64,000 nt of DNA, taken from assembly GCF_001591545.1 (NCBI RefSeq), contig NZ_BCVC01000001.1, forward strand, positions 1,984,001-2,048,000, written 5' to 3'. This stretch comes from Lederbergia lenta NBRC 16444 (GTDB lineage: Bacteria > Bacillota > Bacilli > Bacillales > Bacillaceae_C). The position numbers were made by a program, and so were the translations under genes. This document shows, one piece after another, positions 26,447 to 34,735 of the stretch (its first letter is position 1; each line of letters starts with the position of its first letter). The notes under the pieces were generated by a model. The model was not told the origin of the DNA. It was given only the letters and a program-made list of their open reading frames with translations, and made no database searches.

Positions 26447-26633
26447 ATCGCAATATATTTTCCTAAACCTATCTGGATATTTTTATGAGATAAAAAAGCA
26501 GAAAATATCTTTTTCAACTAACGGGGCAGTTTAGTCGAATAAATAAAATTAGAAAAAAGCGAATCTTTAGTTTGTTTATATTCGTATAATTATTATGAGT
26601 TGATTATTATGACACTTGAAAGGTGGATTTTTC

Positions 26634-26975
26634 ATGTACAAAGTGAATGGTATAGAAGCTTACGAAGCACATAATCGAACTGAGTTATTAGCAGGTTTAG
26701 AGGCGAAATCTGAATATATCCTTATTAAAGGAGACTATTATAAAGAAGTAAGAAAGATTATGGATACTCATCTTCCAGAGAACGAAAGTATAGGAGTGGC
26801 ATTAGGAAGTGCAGGTGTGTTATCAATTCTTAATTATGCAATAGATGCAGTAAGAAATTCATTCAGTAATGCAGATAAAATGGATAAAAAGATTGACAGA
26901 AAGTTAAATTCATTCAAGATTAAAAAGATTACAGATGATGGTTTATTATTGAGCTTAAAGCAGTTAGATTATTAG
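26634..26975 (+). CDS. Uncharacterised 113-residue protein
   Basis: AAAGGTGG lies 7 bases before ATG 26634, although the frame is open from TTG 26616. Residues about 55-78 (SIGVALGSAGVLSILNYAID) form one hydrophobic stretch between a mixed N-terminal half and a Lys-rich, helical C-terminal half. The N-terminal part (YKVNGIEAYEAHNRTELL) is soluble. No family is recognised. It is the longest intact unknown gene of the island. Confidence 0.65.
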   Translation: MYKVNGIEAYEAHNRTELLAGLEAKSEYILIKGDYYKEVRKIMDTHLPENESIGVALGSAGVLSILNYAIDAVRNSFSNADKMDKKIDRKLNSFKIKKITDDGLLLSLKQLDY

Positions 26976-27002
26976 AATAAGAAAAGACCGCCAATTACAA
27001 GC

Positions 27003-27078
27003 AAAAATAGCGATCCGTCCACATGATGGATAGGTCGCTTTTAGTTTTTAATCTAGGTCAGTGCTATGCTATTTTTCA
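27003..27078 (-). repeat. Duplicated terminator repeat, copy 2
   Basis: Same hairpin (AGCGATCCGTCCA / TGGATAGGTCGCT) and same conserved tail as 26031-26102. On the minus strand it would end a short transcript that starts near 27160. Confidence 0.75.
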
Positions 27079-27108
27079 TTCGATTTTCTTATTATCCTGT
27101 ACAGATAA

Positions 27109-27156
27109 TCATAACAACCATGTTACAATTACGCCCTCTATTATTCTAACTTTCAT
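27109..27156 (-). CDS. Possible 15-residue hydrophobic peptide
   Basis: ATG behind AGGAGGGG opens the peptide MKVRIIEGVIVTWLL, and the terminator repeat lies 30 bases downstream. The strong ribosome site and terminator suggest a translated micro-transcript; the peptide could also be a leader or a truncated relic. The length alone has no statistical weight. Confidence 0.25.
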   Translation of the reverse strand: MKVRIIEGVIVTWLL

Positions 27157-27240
27157 GTTAAACCCCTCCTACTTATCTATTCGTCACAATGAAGAGTTTT
27201 CCATTTAATTAATTGCACACAAAAATATATAAAGGAGGGG

Positions 27241-27306
27241 TTGGTAACAGTATTGTTCATAACGTTTTTCTTAAACCTCTTTTGGCTATTTCATAGACCT
27301 AATTAA
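27241..27306 (+). CDS. Possible 21-residue hydrophobic peptide
   Basis: A frame from TTG (27241, or the TTG four codons later) reads VLFITFFLNLFWLFHRPN after AAAGGAGGGG. It is almost wholly apolar with a basic end, like Fst/Ldr-type toxin peptides. Ribosome-site spacing is too short for the first TTG (0) and long for the second (12). Confidence 0.25.
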   Translation: MVTVLFITFFLNLFWLFHRPN

Positions 27307-27464
27307 AAAGGACCTCTCCTATTGGATATATCTAGAATTAGCTCCTTTCTAAAAAAAAACACTTCTTTTCTTAATGAATCGGTTATTCTCATTAATGAAT
27401 TCATATCTTTCTGTAATGTATTGATTTGATCTTGCATCTCTTTTATTGTCTTATCTTGTTCCAT
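27303..27464 (-). CDS. Small coiled-coil protein, possibly part of the broken gene upstream
   Basis: A 53-residue frame with strong heptads (IKEMQDQINTLQKDMNSLMR). No ribosome site is evident. Just upstream a second frame (SALDKKAEQEK) runs into it, so it may be the displaced C-terminal part of the frameshifted membrane gene at 27500-27815. GCTCAGC/GCTGAGC form an inverted repeat at 27473-27499. Confidence 0.35.
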   Translation of the reverse strand: MEQDKTIKEMQDQINTLQKDMNSLMRITDSLRKEVFFFRKELILDISNRRGPF

Positions 27465-27499
27465 TTTTCTTGCTCAGCTTTTTTATCTAACGCTGAGCC

Positions 27500-27815
27500 C
27501 TATTCTATGTCAATTGCGACCCCGGTCACAGATATAGCATCTGCAATTGTAATAATCGTTGAACCTATGAACGCTAAAATAAAACCTAGGTAACAACTGA
27601 TGCTCTTTTATAATGAATATTGGGGGATCTATTGTTTCGAGAAATTGCAAACTACTTTGACTTACACTTATTGAGTTTTGTAAATCAATGAGGAACTGAT
27701 CCTTATCGCTCATTTGTTGATCTAAAAATTCTAGGTATATCTTATTAGAAATAAAGGAAAATCCGGTCGCTGCTGTCAAAAGACCAAAAGTTGAAAAAGT
27801 GAAAATTAAAGACAA
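27500..27815 (-). pseudogene. Frameshifted membrane protein, N-terminus lost
   Basis: The first frame has a helix (LIFTFSTFGLLTAATGFSFI) and a soluble helical middle. After a one-base shift at 27605-27608 (A run on the coding strand) a second helix appears (YLGFILAFIGSTIITIADAI) before the stop at 27500. The TTG at 27815 has no ribosome site. This gene and the integrase fragment on the other strand begin 20 bases apart and both lack normal starts, which points to a deletion between them. Confidence 0.55.
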
Positions 27816-27834
27816 TGTATATAATTAAGATGAA

Positions 27835-28452
27835 GTGGAACATATTTTTAAGGAAATGAAATCTGAACCTTTACGTTGGCAAGTATTTATATCGTTAGCA
27901 TTAGCGTGCGGATTTAGACGAGGTGAAAACCTTGGACTGGAGTTAGATCATATTTTTTGGAAAGAAAACCAAATTAAAATTGATCAGTCAATTGTACGTG
28001 GCGAAGGTGGTAAGCCTGTTATAAAAGATCCAAAATCGTTCGCATCTGAGCGAATCGTTACTGTTCCAGAATCTATTATGTTATTAACCAAGCAACTATA
28101 TATGGAATTGGCTAAAGAAAGAGACCTAGCTAAAGATCGTTGGGTTGAAGAAAAACATAATTGGTTGTTTTGTAATGTCGATGGAACACATTACTACCCC
28201 ACTACTCCTACGACCTGGTGGAGACGTTTCACGACAAGAAAGAAAATACGTTATATCCGATTACATGATCGTAGACATACTTCCGCAACTCTATTAATCA
28301 ATCAAGGTGTCCATGCAAAAATAATATCTGAACGTTTAGGGCATGCAGATATTCGGATCACAATGGATACTTACGGTAAAGTATTACAACCAGCTGATAA
28401 GGCTGCCGCTGATAAAATTGATCATATTTTCGCATCAAGAAATACACAATAA
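27835..28452 (+). pseudogene. Tyrosine recombinase/integrase, catalytic domain only
   Basis: About 205 residues matching the C-terminal catalytic domain of phage/ICE integrases: the first catalytic Arg in ALACGFRRGENLGL, the His-x-x-Arg box in RLHDRRHTSATLLINQG, and SERLGHADIRITMDTYGKVL with the His and the Tyr nucleophile. The normal N-terminal 150-180 residues (arm-binding and core-binding domains) are absent. The first codon is a GTG without a ribosome site at the same breakpoint as the neighbouring broken gene. It lies 110 bases from tRNA-Val, where the integrase of a tRNA-targeting element belongs. It is not expected to be active alone. Confidence 0.85.
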
Positions 28453-28562
28453 AACAGGATCGTATATTCTTCTTTTTTCAAACCGTCAACAATTAGAGAT
28501 TTAGGTATTACTGACAAGAATAGAAGAAGCTTAGAACCATTATGGCTCTAAGCTTCTTGGTA

Positions 28563-28635
28563 TGATTCCGGAGGGGCTCGAACCCACGACCTCCACCCTG
28601 TCAAGGTGGCGCTCTCCCAGCTGAGCTACGGAATC
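28563..28635 (-). tRNA. tRNA-Val (anticodon GAC)
   Basis: A 73-base cloverleaf: acceptor GATTCCG/CGGAATC with discriminator A, D arm GCTC..GAGC, anticodon arm CCACC-TTGACAG-GGTGG, T loop TTCGAGC. CCA is not encoded. The T stem GTGGG/CCCTC has one T-T mismatch, perhaps introduced when the island replaced the 3' half. It is the right-hand attachment site of the island. Confidence 0.95.
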
Positions 28636-28858
28636 AAGTTATGTACTATCTGGACAATAATAAATATACAATGTTGTACCATATTTGTCAACTACTATAT
28701 AAAAATGACTGTCCTCCTCATTTAGGTGAAATAAATTTAAAAAGTTTAAAACTCGGACAATGAAGATGTGTGAAAATCAAAATAAAATAACTTAAAAATG
28801 TTCCTTCGCATTTAAAAGCAGTGAAATCCATATAGCTAACCGCTGTGCTCCATATTTA

Positions 28859-29300
28859 TCAATTATTCCTCTTGTAATTGGCATAGGGCGTCCCCATCAT
28901 AATGGCACCTCGTAATAAAGCAAGACTAGAATCAAGTACACTATATCCTAACATTGTCTGAATAAAAACGGGGATGAGTTCCTCTGCACCAGTCATAGAA
29001 GTATAAATGATAACACAAAGGATTGTAGTAATTGCGAAGATTAGATCCTTAAACACTCGAAACTGATTGGTTGTTTTAATTTAAACTGTCTAAAAAAAAC
29101 CATAGTAATGATATAACTCGATTGCTAAAGAAATAATAATCTGTAGCCTTCCCTATCCCTCAGTAGCGCAATAATAAATACATATAAAAATCCACCAAAT
29201 CCAAATGAGCAATTAATAGAACATTAAAATTTAAAGCAAGCGCAGTAGCTAACAACGTTTGGTTTAATACATCGAAAAATGAACCAATTAGTAAGATCAT
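28859..29300 (-). pseudogene. MFS multidrug exporter (DHA2/EmrB-type), heavily decayed
   Basis: Pieces in three frames match a 14-helix exporter. Near 29300 is ILLIGSFFDVLNQTLLATAL (helix 1, with the NQT motif of DHA2 proteins). At 29057-29130 is VFFRQFKLKQPI (the loop before the second half). At 28859-29056 is FAITTILCVIIYTSMTGAEE, then PVFIQTMLGYSVLDSSLALL and RGAIMMG. Most of the first half is deleted and several frameshifts remain. It was divergent from the intact MarR gene, its likely former regulator. Confidence 0.75.
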
Positions 29301-29505
29301 CACATGAGAATCTCATTTATTGATTTAACTTCATTACTCTATAAAAACACCTCAATCAATCTAATTATGTAACTTTCTACACAATAAACTTATTTACCTT
29401 GCTAACCAAGTAACTCTATCATCAAGATAAATCATGAAATATTTTTCTAACATGATATAATGGTTGAAGAACGTGAACGTGATAAACTGTTAGGAGTGAA
29501 ATTTA

Positions 29506-29973
29506 TTGTTCACTACCTTTTCTGATGAAAGAGCCAAAACGCTTGTAGAGTTATTAAGAAAATTCGGTACTAGAATGGCTTTTTACCAGAAAAATGTTGC
29601 CCATTCTCTTGGAGTCTTTCATACTGATTTAAAATGCGCAGATATTATAAATGAAAATGGCCCAATGCACCCCAGCTTATTAGCAAAAGAAAAAGGATTA
29701 ACAACTGGAACAATTACAACGCTGATAGACCGGTTAGTAGATGCTGGATATGTAAGACGGGAAAATGACCCCACCGATCGAAGAAAAATTTTAATTAGTT
29801 CCAATAAAAAAGAACAACAAAAGATTAAAGACATTCATATACCACTGGCGGAATCGATAGCTGAGCTATGTGATAAGTACAGCGATGAAGAATTAAATTT
29901 TATTTTTGACTTTATGGATCAAGTAACTAAAATAGTTCATACTGAAACAGGCAACATAAAAAAAGTGGATTAG
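29506..29973 (+). CDS. MarR-family transcriptional regulator
   Basis: A 155-residue winged-helix protein with the MarR signature: LLAKEKGLTTGTITTLIDRL (recognition helix), then DAGYVRRENDPTDRRKILIS (wing), flanked by dimerisation helices. It starts at TTG 29506 behind TAGGAGTGA. It faces the wrecked exporter at 28859-29300, and regulator/exporter pairs in this layout are common. With the exporter gone it may have no local target except itself. Confidence 0.9.
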   Translation: MFTTFSDERAKTLVELLRKFGTRMAFYQKNVAHSLGVFHTDLKCADIINENGPMHPSLLAKEKGLTTGTITTLIDRLVDAGYVRRENDPTDRRKILISSNKKEQQKIKDIHIPLAESIAELCDKYSDEELNFIFDFMDQVTKIVHTETGNIKKVD

Positions 29974-30040
29974 AGAAACTTATTTTTGAATTGCAACTCT
30001 TGTTGTTAAATTATAATAAAGGTAAGGGAATTGAATATTT

Positions 30041-30952
30041 ATGGTATCCGAAAAAGAACTAAGTCCTGCAAAATTGATGTGGCAAATGACGCGCCCGCAC
30101 ACTCTAACGGCTACATTTGCTCCAGTAATTTTAGGAACAGTGATGGCAATGTACGAATCAAAGATCGATTGGCTTTTATTTATCGCTATGATGTTGGCAT
30201 GTTTAGCTTTGCAAATCGCGACAAATTTATTTAATGAATACTATGATTTTAAACGTGGATTGGATACGGCTGACTCTACTGGAATTGGTGGAGGTATTGT
30301 ACGGCATGGTTTAAAACCGAAAAGTGTGTTAACAGTAGCATTTTTATTGTATATTTTAGCTGCCGTTATTGGCGTGTATATTTGTATAAATAGTAGTTGG
30401 TGGTTAGTCCTAATTGGCTTATTTGGAATGGCTGTTGGCTACTTTTATACTGGTGGACCCCTACCAATTGCGTATACCCCTTTTGGGGAATTATTCTCTG
30501 GTTTATTAATGGGGATAGGGTTTGTATTGATAGCCTTCTTTATTCAAACAAATACGATTACAATTCAAAGCCTGTTACTCTCTATTCCAATTGGGATCCT
30601 TGTTGGTGCCATCAACATGTCTAATAACATCCGTGATATTGAAGAAGATATTAAAGGTGGAAGAAAAACATTGGCGATTCTTCTTGGTCAACGGGAAGGC
30701 ATTATTGTTTTAGCAATTGCATTTGCCATTTCTTATTTATGGATTGTATTTCTTGCTTTGACAGGCTATATAAGTCCATGGACACTAGTTGTTTTCCTAA
30801 CCGTGAAAAAACCAATCTTAGCAATTCAAGGATTCCTAAAAGGGAATACCGAACCGCAATATTTGCGAGTAGCGATGAAAGCAACCGCTCTAACCAATAC
30901 GTTTTTTGGATTCTTGCTATCTGCTGGATTATTAATCAGTTATTTATTTTAA
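30041..30952 (+). CDS. menA: 1,4-dihydroxy-2-naphthoate polyprenyltransferase (MenA, UbiA family)
   Basis: A 303-residue membrane protein with about nine helices. The two Asp-rich prenyl-diphosphate sites are NLFNEYYDFKRGLD (about 63-76) and NIRDIEEDIKGGRKT (about 188-202). It attaches a polyprenyl chain to dihydroxynaphthoate in menaquinone synthesis, in the cytoplasmic membrane. Residues GIGGGIVRHGLKPKSV match MenA better than other UbiA members. It stands alone with a terminator. The GGTAAGGG site is 12 bases from the ATG, slightly long. Confidence 0.88.
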   Translation: MVSEKELSPAKLMWQMTRPHTLTATFAPVILGTVMAMYESKIDWLLFIAMMLACLALQIATNLFNEYYDFKRGLDTADSTGIGGGIVRHGLKPKSVLTVAFLLYILAAVIGVYICINSSWWLVLIGLFGMAVGYFYTGGPLPIAYTPFGELFSGLLMGIGFVLIAFFIQTNTITIQSLLLSIPIGILVGAINMSNNIRDIEEDIKGGRKTLAILLGQREGIIVLAIAFAISYLWIVFLALTGYISPWTLVVFLTVKKPILAIQGFLKGNTEPQYLRVAMKATALTNTFFGFLLSAGLLISYLF

Positions 30953-30957
30953 ATAAG

Positions 30958-31009
30958 AAAGCATTTCCTACCGTTTCTTAAAACAGAAGGAAGTGCTTTG
31001 TTTTTTTAT
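30958..31009 (+). terminator. Intrinsic terminator of menA
   Basis: AAAGCA-T-TTCCT pairs with AGGAA-G-TGCTTT and is followed by a run of T. Confidence 0.8.
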
Positions 31010-31657
31010 TGAACTCCTTAGCTAGCCTGATCGAATATAAATTCTGACTCTTCCTTGCTCATTTCAATTTTTAAAATGATAGTCTTTTAAAAACCAATTG
31101 TCGTGGCTATTAAAATAATAAGTGATCCCCTCTACTACATATAATTGGGTTTCCAATCATGTTCTTTTTCATTAAGTCCCCTATATTCAAGTTTTTTAGT
31201 AATTGTGTAACAAATAGTATATCTGCACAATAAATACATATAATTTTCCAAAAAATAATAACTGTCCTATTTATGCTCTTTGATAAATATAAGATTTTTA
31301 TGTTGAGAAGCTTTGCACATATTTTTCTTGTTCAATGTTTTTCTTCATCTTTATATGCTATATCCCATTAACCATAATAAAATAAGAATTAAATTGCGTT
31401 ATTTCCAATAAAATAGTGAAGGGGGTTATAATTCTTTTTTGTAAAATATGTAAACAAACGAAGAATGTGATCCAACGTTAACTGGTGTACAACTTCATTT
31501 GGTACAATGTCTTTACTTATAAATAGACTTCCAAGAATGACATTTTTATAGAGAAAACGAGTTATGGTATTCGCTATTTAGGGAAGTATGATTATAATTA
31601 ACCTTTTTATTTTGGAGACAATGTATAATCATGGCGAAAGCAAAGGAGATAATAAGA
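31010..31657. other. Long non-coding stretch
   Basis: No convincing gene on either strand. A minus-strand fragment near 31010-31080 (IEMSKEESEFIFDQAS) may be the tail of a lost gene. The ribosome site AAAGGAGA of the next gene is at 31642-31649. Confidence 0.4.
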
Positions 31658-31957
31658 ATGAATAAAAGATTATATGATATTGAACAAAGAGTGACTAAGG
31701 AACATAAAGACCTTACGAAGTTTGTAAAACATGTTTTTGATGAATACGACAAAAAAGCAGAAGAACACCGCCTTTTGATGGCGTCAAATGCTTTGGCTGG
31801 AATAAAGACTTCCGGAACTGAAGAAAAGGCTTTCTATGATACCATCAATGAAACGAAACGATGGGTGCTTGATGTTTTAGAGCGTACGATTCAAGACTTC
31901 GAACACACAGGTGATAAAAATTGGAATAGAAATTTCCGAGACGGTGTAGATGAATAA
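31658..31957 (+). CDS. Uncharacterised helical protein
   Basis: A 99-residue soluble, highly charged alpha-helical protein (KDLTKFVKHVFDEYDKKAEE; ETKRWVLDVLERTIQDFEHT). No membrane segment or signal. The frame opens at ATG 31631, but AAAGGAGA lies 8 bases before ATG 31658. No family is recognised. It is a single gene with a strong terminator. Confidence 0.65.
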   Translation: MNKRLYDIEQRVTKEHKDLTKFVKHVFDEYDKKAEEHRLLMASNALAGIKTSGTEEKAFYDTINETKRWVLDVLERTIQDFEHTGDKNWNRNFRDGVDE

Positions 31958-31973
31958 AGAGTATTTTGTCACG

Positions 31974-32007
31974 AAACGCCCTAAGCATTATCGCTTAGAG
32001 CGTTTTT
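31974..32007 (+). terminator. Intrinsic terminator
   Basis: AAACGC-C-CTAAGC pairs with GCTTAG-A-GCGTTT around ATTATC, followed by T residues. Confidence 0.9.
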
Positions 32008-32144
32008 CTTTCATTCTTATCTTATTGACTAACAGCCATGCTCATTCACGAGTTAGCACTAACTTTTGGATGGATGTATGAACCACCCTCTGCAATACCC
32101 TTAACCCGGTTCCATCCATTTACAATTGTAACCTTATATATATG

Positions 32145-33254
32145 TTATATATTTACCACCGTGGCATAGGGTAAATCATGTGCTTTTGCAACGCCTTCAA
32201 AAACAATTTCTCCATTCACCACGTTTAGGCCTTTAGAAAGGGATTTATTTTCATTGATAGCTTTTTTATAACCTTTATTAGCAATTTGTAAAATATATGG
32301 GACGGTTGTATTGGTAAGAGCTATCGTTGATGTTCTCGGAACTGCCCCAGGCATGTTACCAACCGCATAGTGAACAACACCATGTTTGATATATGTTGGA
32401 TCAGCATGTGTTGTTACATGTGTAGCTGTTTCAAAGATGCCTCCTTGGTCAATTGCTACATCTACTATAACTGAACCCTCCTCCATTAAACTAACCATTT
32501 CTTCTGTTACTAATTTCGGTGCCTTTGCACCGGGGATTAACACAGCTCCAATCACAAGATCTGATTCTGTTATTGCTTGGCTAATCATATATGGGTTGGA
32601 CATTAGGGTAGAGATTCTATTACCAAATATATCGTCTAATTCTCGCAACCTCGTAGGACTGACATCAATGATTGATACTTGCGCCCCTAGCCCTATTGCT
32701 ATTTTGGCTGCATTCATACCAACAACTCCACCGCCAATAATCGTTACTTTTCCTCTTCCGACTCCAGGTACACCTCCTAATAATATCCCTTTTCCACCTC
32801 TTGTCTTTTCTAAGAAGGAAGCACCAATTTGGGTGGCCATTCTTCCTGCCACCTCGCTCATTGGAGTAAGTAATGGCAATGATTTGTCAGCTAACTGTAC
32901 CGTTTCATATGCGATCGCAACTACATTATTTTTCATCAAAGCTTTCGTTAGTTGTTGATCTGCTGCCAAGTGCAAATAGGCAAATAAAATTAATCCATCA
33001 TAAAAGTATTGATATTCTTCCAGTAGTGGCTCCTTAACCTTTATTACCATATCACACGTCCATACATCGGCTGGCGCTCCTAAGATTTTTGCCCCTACAT
33101 CTAAATATTGCTTATCAAAAAAACCTGAACTCTCTCCTGCACCTTTTTCTATAAAAACCTGGTGACCTTGTTGAACTAGTTCCATCACCCCAGAAGGCGT
33201 GATCGCCACACGATTTTCGTTGTTTTTGATTTCTTTTGGAACACCAATTCTCAT
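32145..33254 (-). CDS. ald: Alanine dehydrogenase
   Basis: A 369-residue NAD-dependent L-alanine dehydrogenase. The N-terminus [20 protein letters not shown] is diagnostic; substrate residues lie there and in AYLHLAAD. The NAD-binding fold is [17 protein letters not shown]. It converts alanine and NAD+ to pyruvate, ammonia and NADH. It follows an aminotransferase that would use pyruvate as amino acceptor and make alanine, so the two together release nitrogen as ammonia and regenerate pyruvate. AGGAGG before ATG 33254 rejects the longer frame to 33317. Confidence 0.96.
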   Translation of the reverse strand: MRIGVPKEIKNNENRVAITPSGVMELVQQGHQVFIEKGAGESSGFFDKQYLDVGAKILGAPADVWTCDMVIKVKEPLLEEYQYFYDGLILFAYLHLAADQQLTKALMKNNVVAIAYETVQLADKSLPLLTPMSEVAGRMATQIGASFLEKTRGGKGILLGGVPGVGRGKVTIIGGGVVGMNAAKIAIGLGAQVSIIDVSPTRLRELDDIFGNRISTLMSNPYMISQAITESDLVIGAVLIPGAKAPKLVTEEMVSLMEEGSVIVDVAIDQGGIFETATHVTTHADPTYIKHGVVHYAVGNMPGAVPRTSTIALTNTTVPYILQIANKGYKKAINENKSLSKGLNVVNGEIVFEGVAKAHDLPYATVVNI

Positions 33255-33364
33255 GAAACACCAACCTCCTAGAATAATCGAGTATGCAAGGGGTATATCT
33301 GCATGTATGAAAAACACTTATAATCTACTACTAAAAATGTATAGATTACAAGTGTTTCATTATT

Positions 33365-34714
33365 CTATAAAGCATGTAATTCCATTGTTAAAGTTTGGAT
33401 AATAAATTCTAGATCTTCTTCCTCAATATTTAAGGGAGGAGCGAGTGTTAACACATTATTAAAGCCAGCAACAGTTGCCCCATTCTTCCCGATAATTAAT
33501 CCTTTTTGTTTACAGGCTGAGATAACTTTATTTACTAGACTTGCTTCAAGTGGTTCTTTTGAAGTTTTGTCTTTCACAAGTTCTATTCCTAACAGCAACC
33601 CTCTCCCTCTAATATTCCCGACAAATGGATGCTCTTCAAGGGCTGTTGATAAGCTGTGTTTCAAATAATCACCTAATTCTTTGGATCTATTATAAAGATT
33701 CTCACGTTCCATAATCTCTATATTTTTTAATGCAAGGGCACATGCTGCCGGGTTACCGCCGAATGTATTCACATGACGCAAATAATCATATTCTTCTGAT
33801 CCTTTAAATGCTTCATAGATTTCTTTTTTTACTGCTGTTGCAGACAATGGTAAATAGGCACTTGTAATTCCTTTAGCCATCGTAATAATGTCTGGTTTAA
33901 TTCCATAATTCATGAAACCAAAAGGTTTTCCTGTTCGCCCAAATCCACATATAACCTCATCAACAATAAGTAATGCGCCATGTTTTTCACATACCTCTTT
34001 CACACCAACCATATACCCGTCAGGTGGAACGATCACACCCCCGCCCGTAATGATAGGTTCCATAATAACACCTGCAATCGTTTCACTTAATTCCCATGTC
34101 ATCACACGATCTATGTCTTGTACGGATTGTAATTCTGCAGGTTTACAATCAGGTTCATCAGAAGAACGATATAAATCTGGAGGAGCCACATGTATAAATC
34201 CTGGAGCTAATGGTTCGTATTTATATTTTCGTTGTGCTTGACCAGTGGCTGCTAGAGCCCCCATTGAATTACCATGATAAGCCCGATATCTCGATATAAA
34301 CTTGTAACGACCATATTCCCCTTTTTGTTGATGATATTGCCTCGCAATCTTAAACGCAGTTTCATTTGCTTCAGAACCGCTATTAGAAAAGAAGATGACA
34401 TATTCATCTTCTAACATTTCGTTCAATTTTTCACCAAGTTTAATCGCTGGTTTATGACTTTGGCTAAGCGGAAAATAAGCCATTTCTTTTAGTTGCTCAA
34501 AAGCAGCTTCAGCAAGTTCTGTTCTTCCGTAACCAACATTGACACACCATAAACCAGACATGGCGTCTAAATATCTTTTTCCGTTATGATCTGTTACCCA
34601 AGACCCCATGGCTTTTTCGGCAATCATTGTTGATTCAGGGCTATACGGTTTCATTGAATGCCAAATATAATCTTTGTCCTTTGTTATATAATCTTCCTGC
34701 TTCATTTTGGACAT
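33365..34714 (-). CDS. Class III aminotransferase, probable omega-amino acid (beta-alanine):pyruvate transaminase
   Basis: About 449 residues, PLP-dependent fold type I. It shows SGLWCVNVGYGR, FFSNSGSEANETAFKIAR (phosphate cup), YRAYHGNSMGALAATG, LLIVDEVICGFGRTG (Asp to pyridine N) and TMAKGITSAYLPL with the PLP lysine. It lies between (methyl)malonate-semialdehyde dehydrogenase and alanine dehydrogenase, so it most likely turns beta-alanine or beta-aminoisobutyrate into the semialdehyde with pyruvate as acceptor. GAAGGGGTG precedes ATG 34714; ATG 34705 is also possible. The exact amino donor is inferred from context. Confidence 0.87.
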   Translation of the reverse strand: MSKMKQEDYITKDKDYIWHSMKPYSPESTMIAEKAMGSWVTDHNGKRYLDAMSGLWCVNVGYGRTELAEAAFEQLKEMAYFPLSQSHKPAIKLGEKLNEMLEDEYVIFFSNSGSEANETAFKIARQYHQQKGEYGRYKFISRYRAYHGNSMGALAATGQAQRKYKYEPLAPGFIHVAPPDLYRSSDEPDCKPAELQSVQDIDRVMTWELSETIAGVIMEPIITGGGVIVPPDGYMVGVKEVCEKHGALLIVDEVICGFGRTGKPFGFMNYGIKPDIITMAKGITSAYLPLSATAVKKEIYEAFKGSEEYDYLRHVNTFGGNPAACALALKNIEIMERENLYNRSKELGDYLKHSLSTALEEHPFVGNIRGRGLLLGIELVKDKTSKEPLEASLVNKVISACKQKGLIIGKNGATVAGFNNVLTLAPPLNIEEEDLEFIIQTLTMELHAL

Positions 34715-34735
34715 TCCTTTCACCCCTTCACACAT

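Larger units (their letters stand above)
22934..28609. mobile_element. Decaying integrative island in tRNA-Val(GAC)
   Basis: The right end is the intact tRNA-Val (28563-28635, minus). A damaged copy of the tRNA's 3' half in the same orientation lies at the left end (22934-22971), the geometry expected after site-specific insertion into a tRNA gene. A tyrosine recombinase catalytic domain lies just inside the right end, and CGTCAACA motifs occur near both ends. The interior (about 5.6 kb) carries many small frames, a phage-type HTH protein, broken YolD/WYL genes and one O-acetyltransferase. No replication, packaging or conjugation genes remain. It is probably an immobile relic of a phage, phage satellite or ICE. 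Confidence 0.75.

Noticed and set aside
32041-32130. Inverted repeat TGGATGG...CCATCCA after ald as a terminator
   Set aside because: Stem is interrupted by a 7-base bulge with a large loop and no T tract on either strand.
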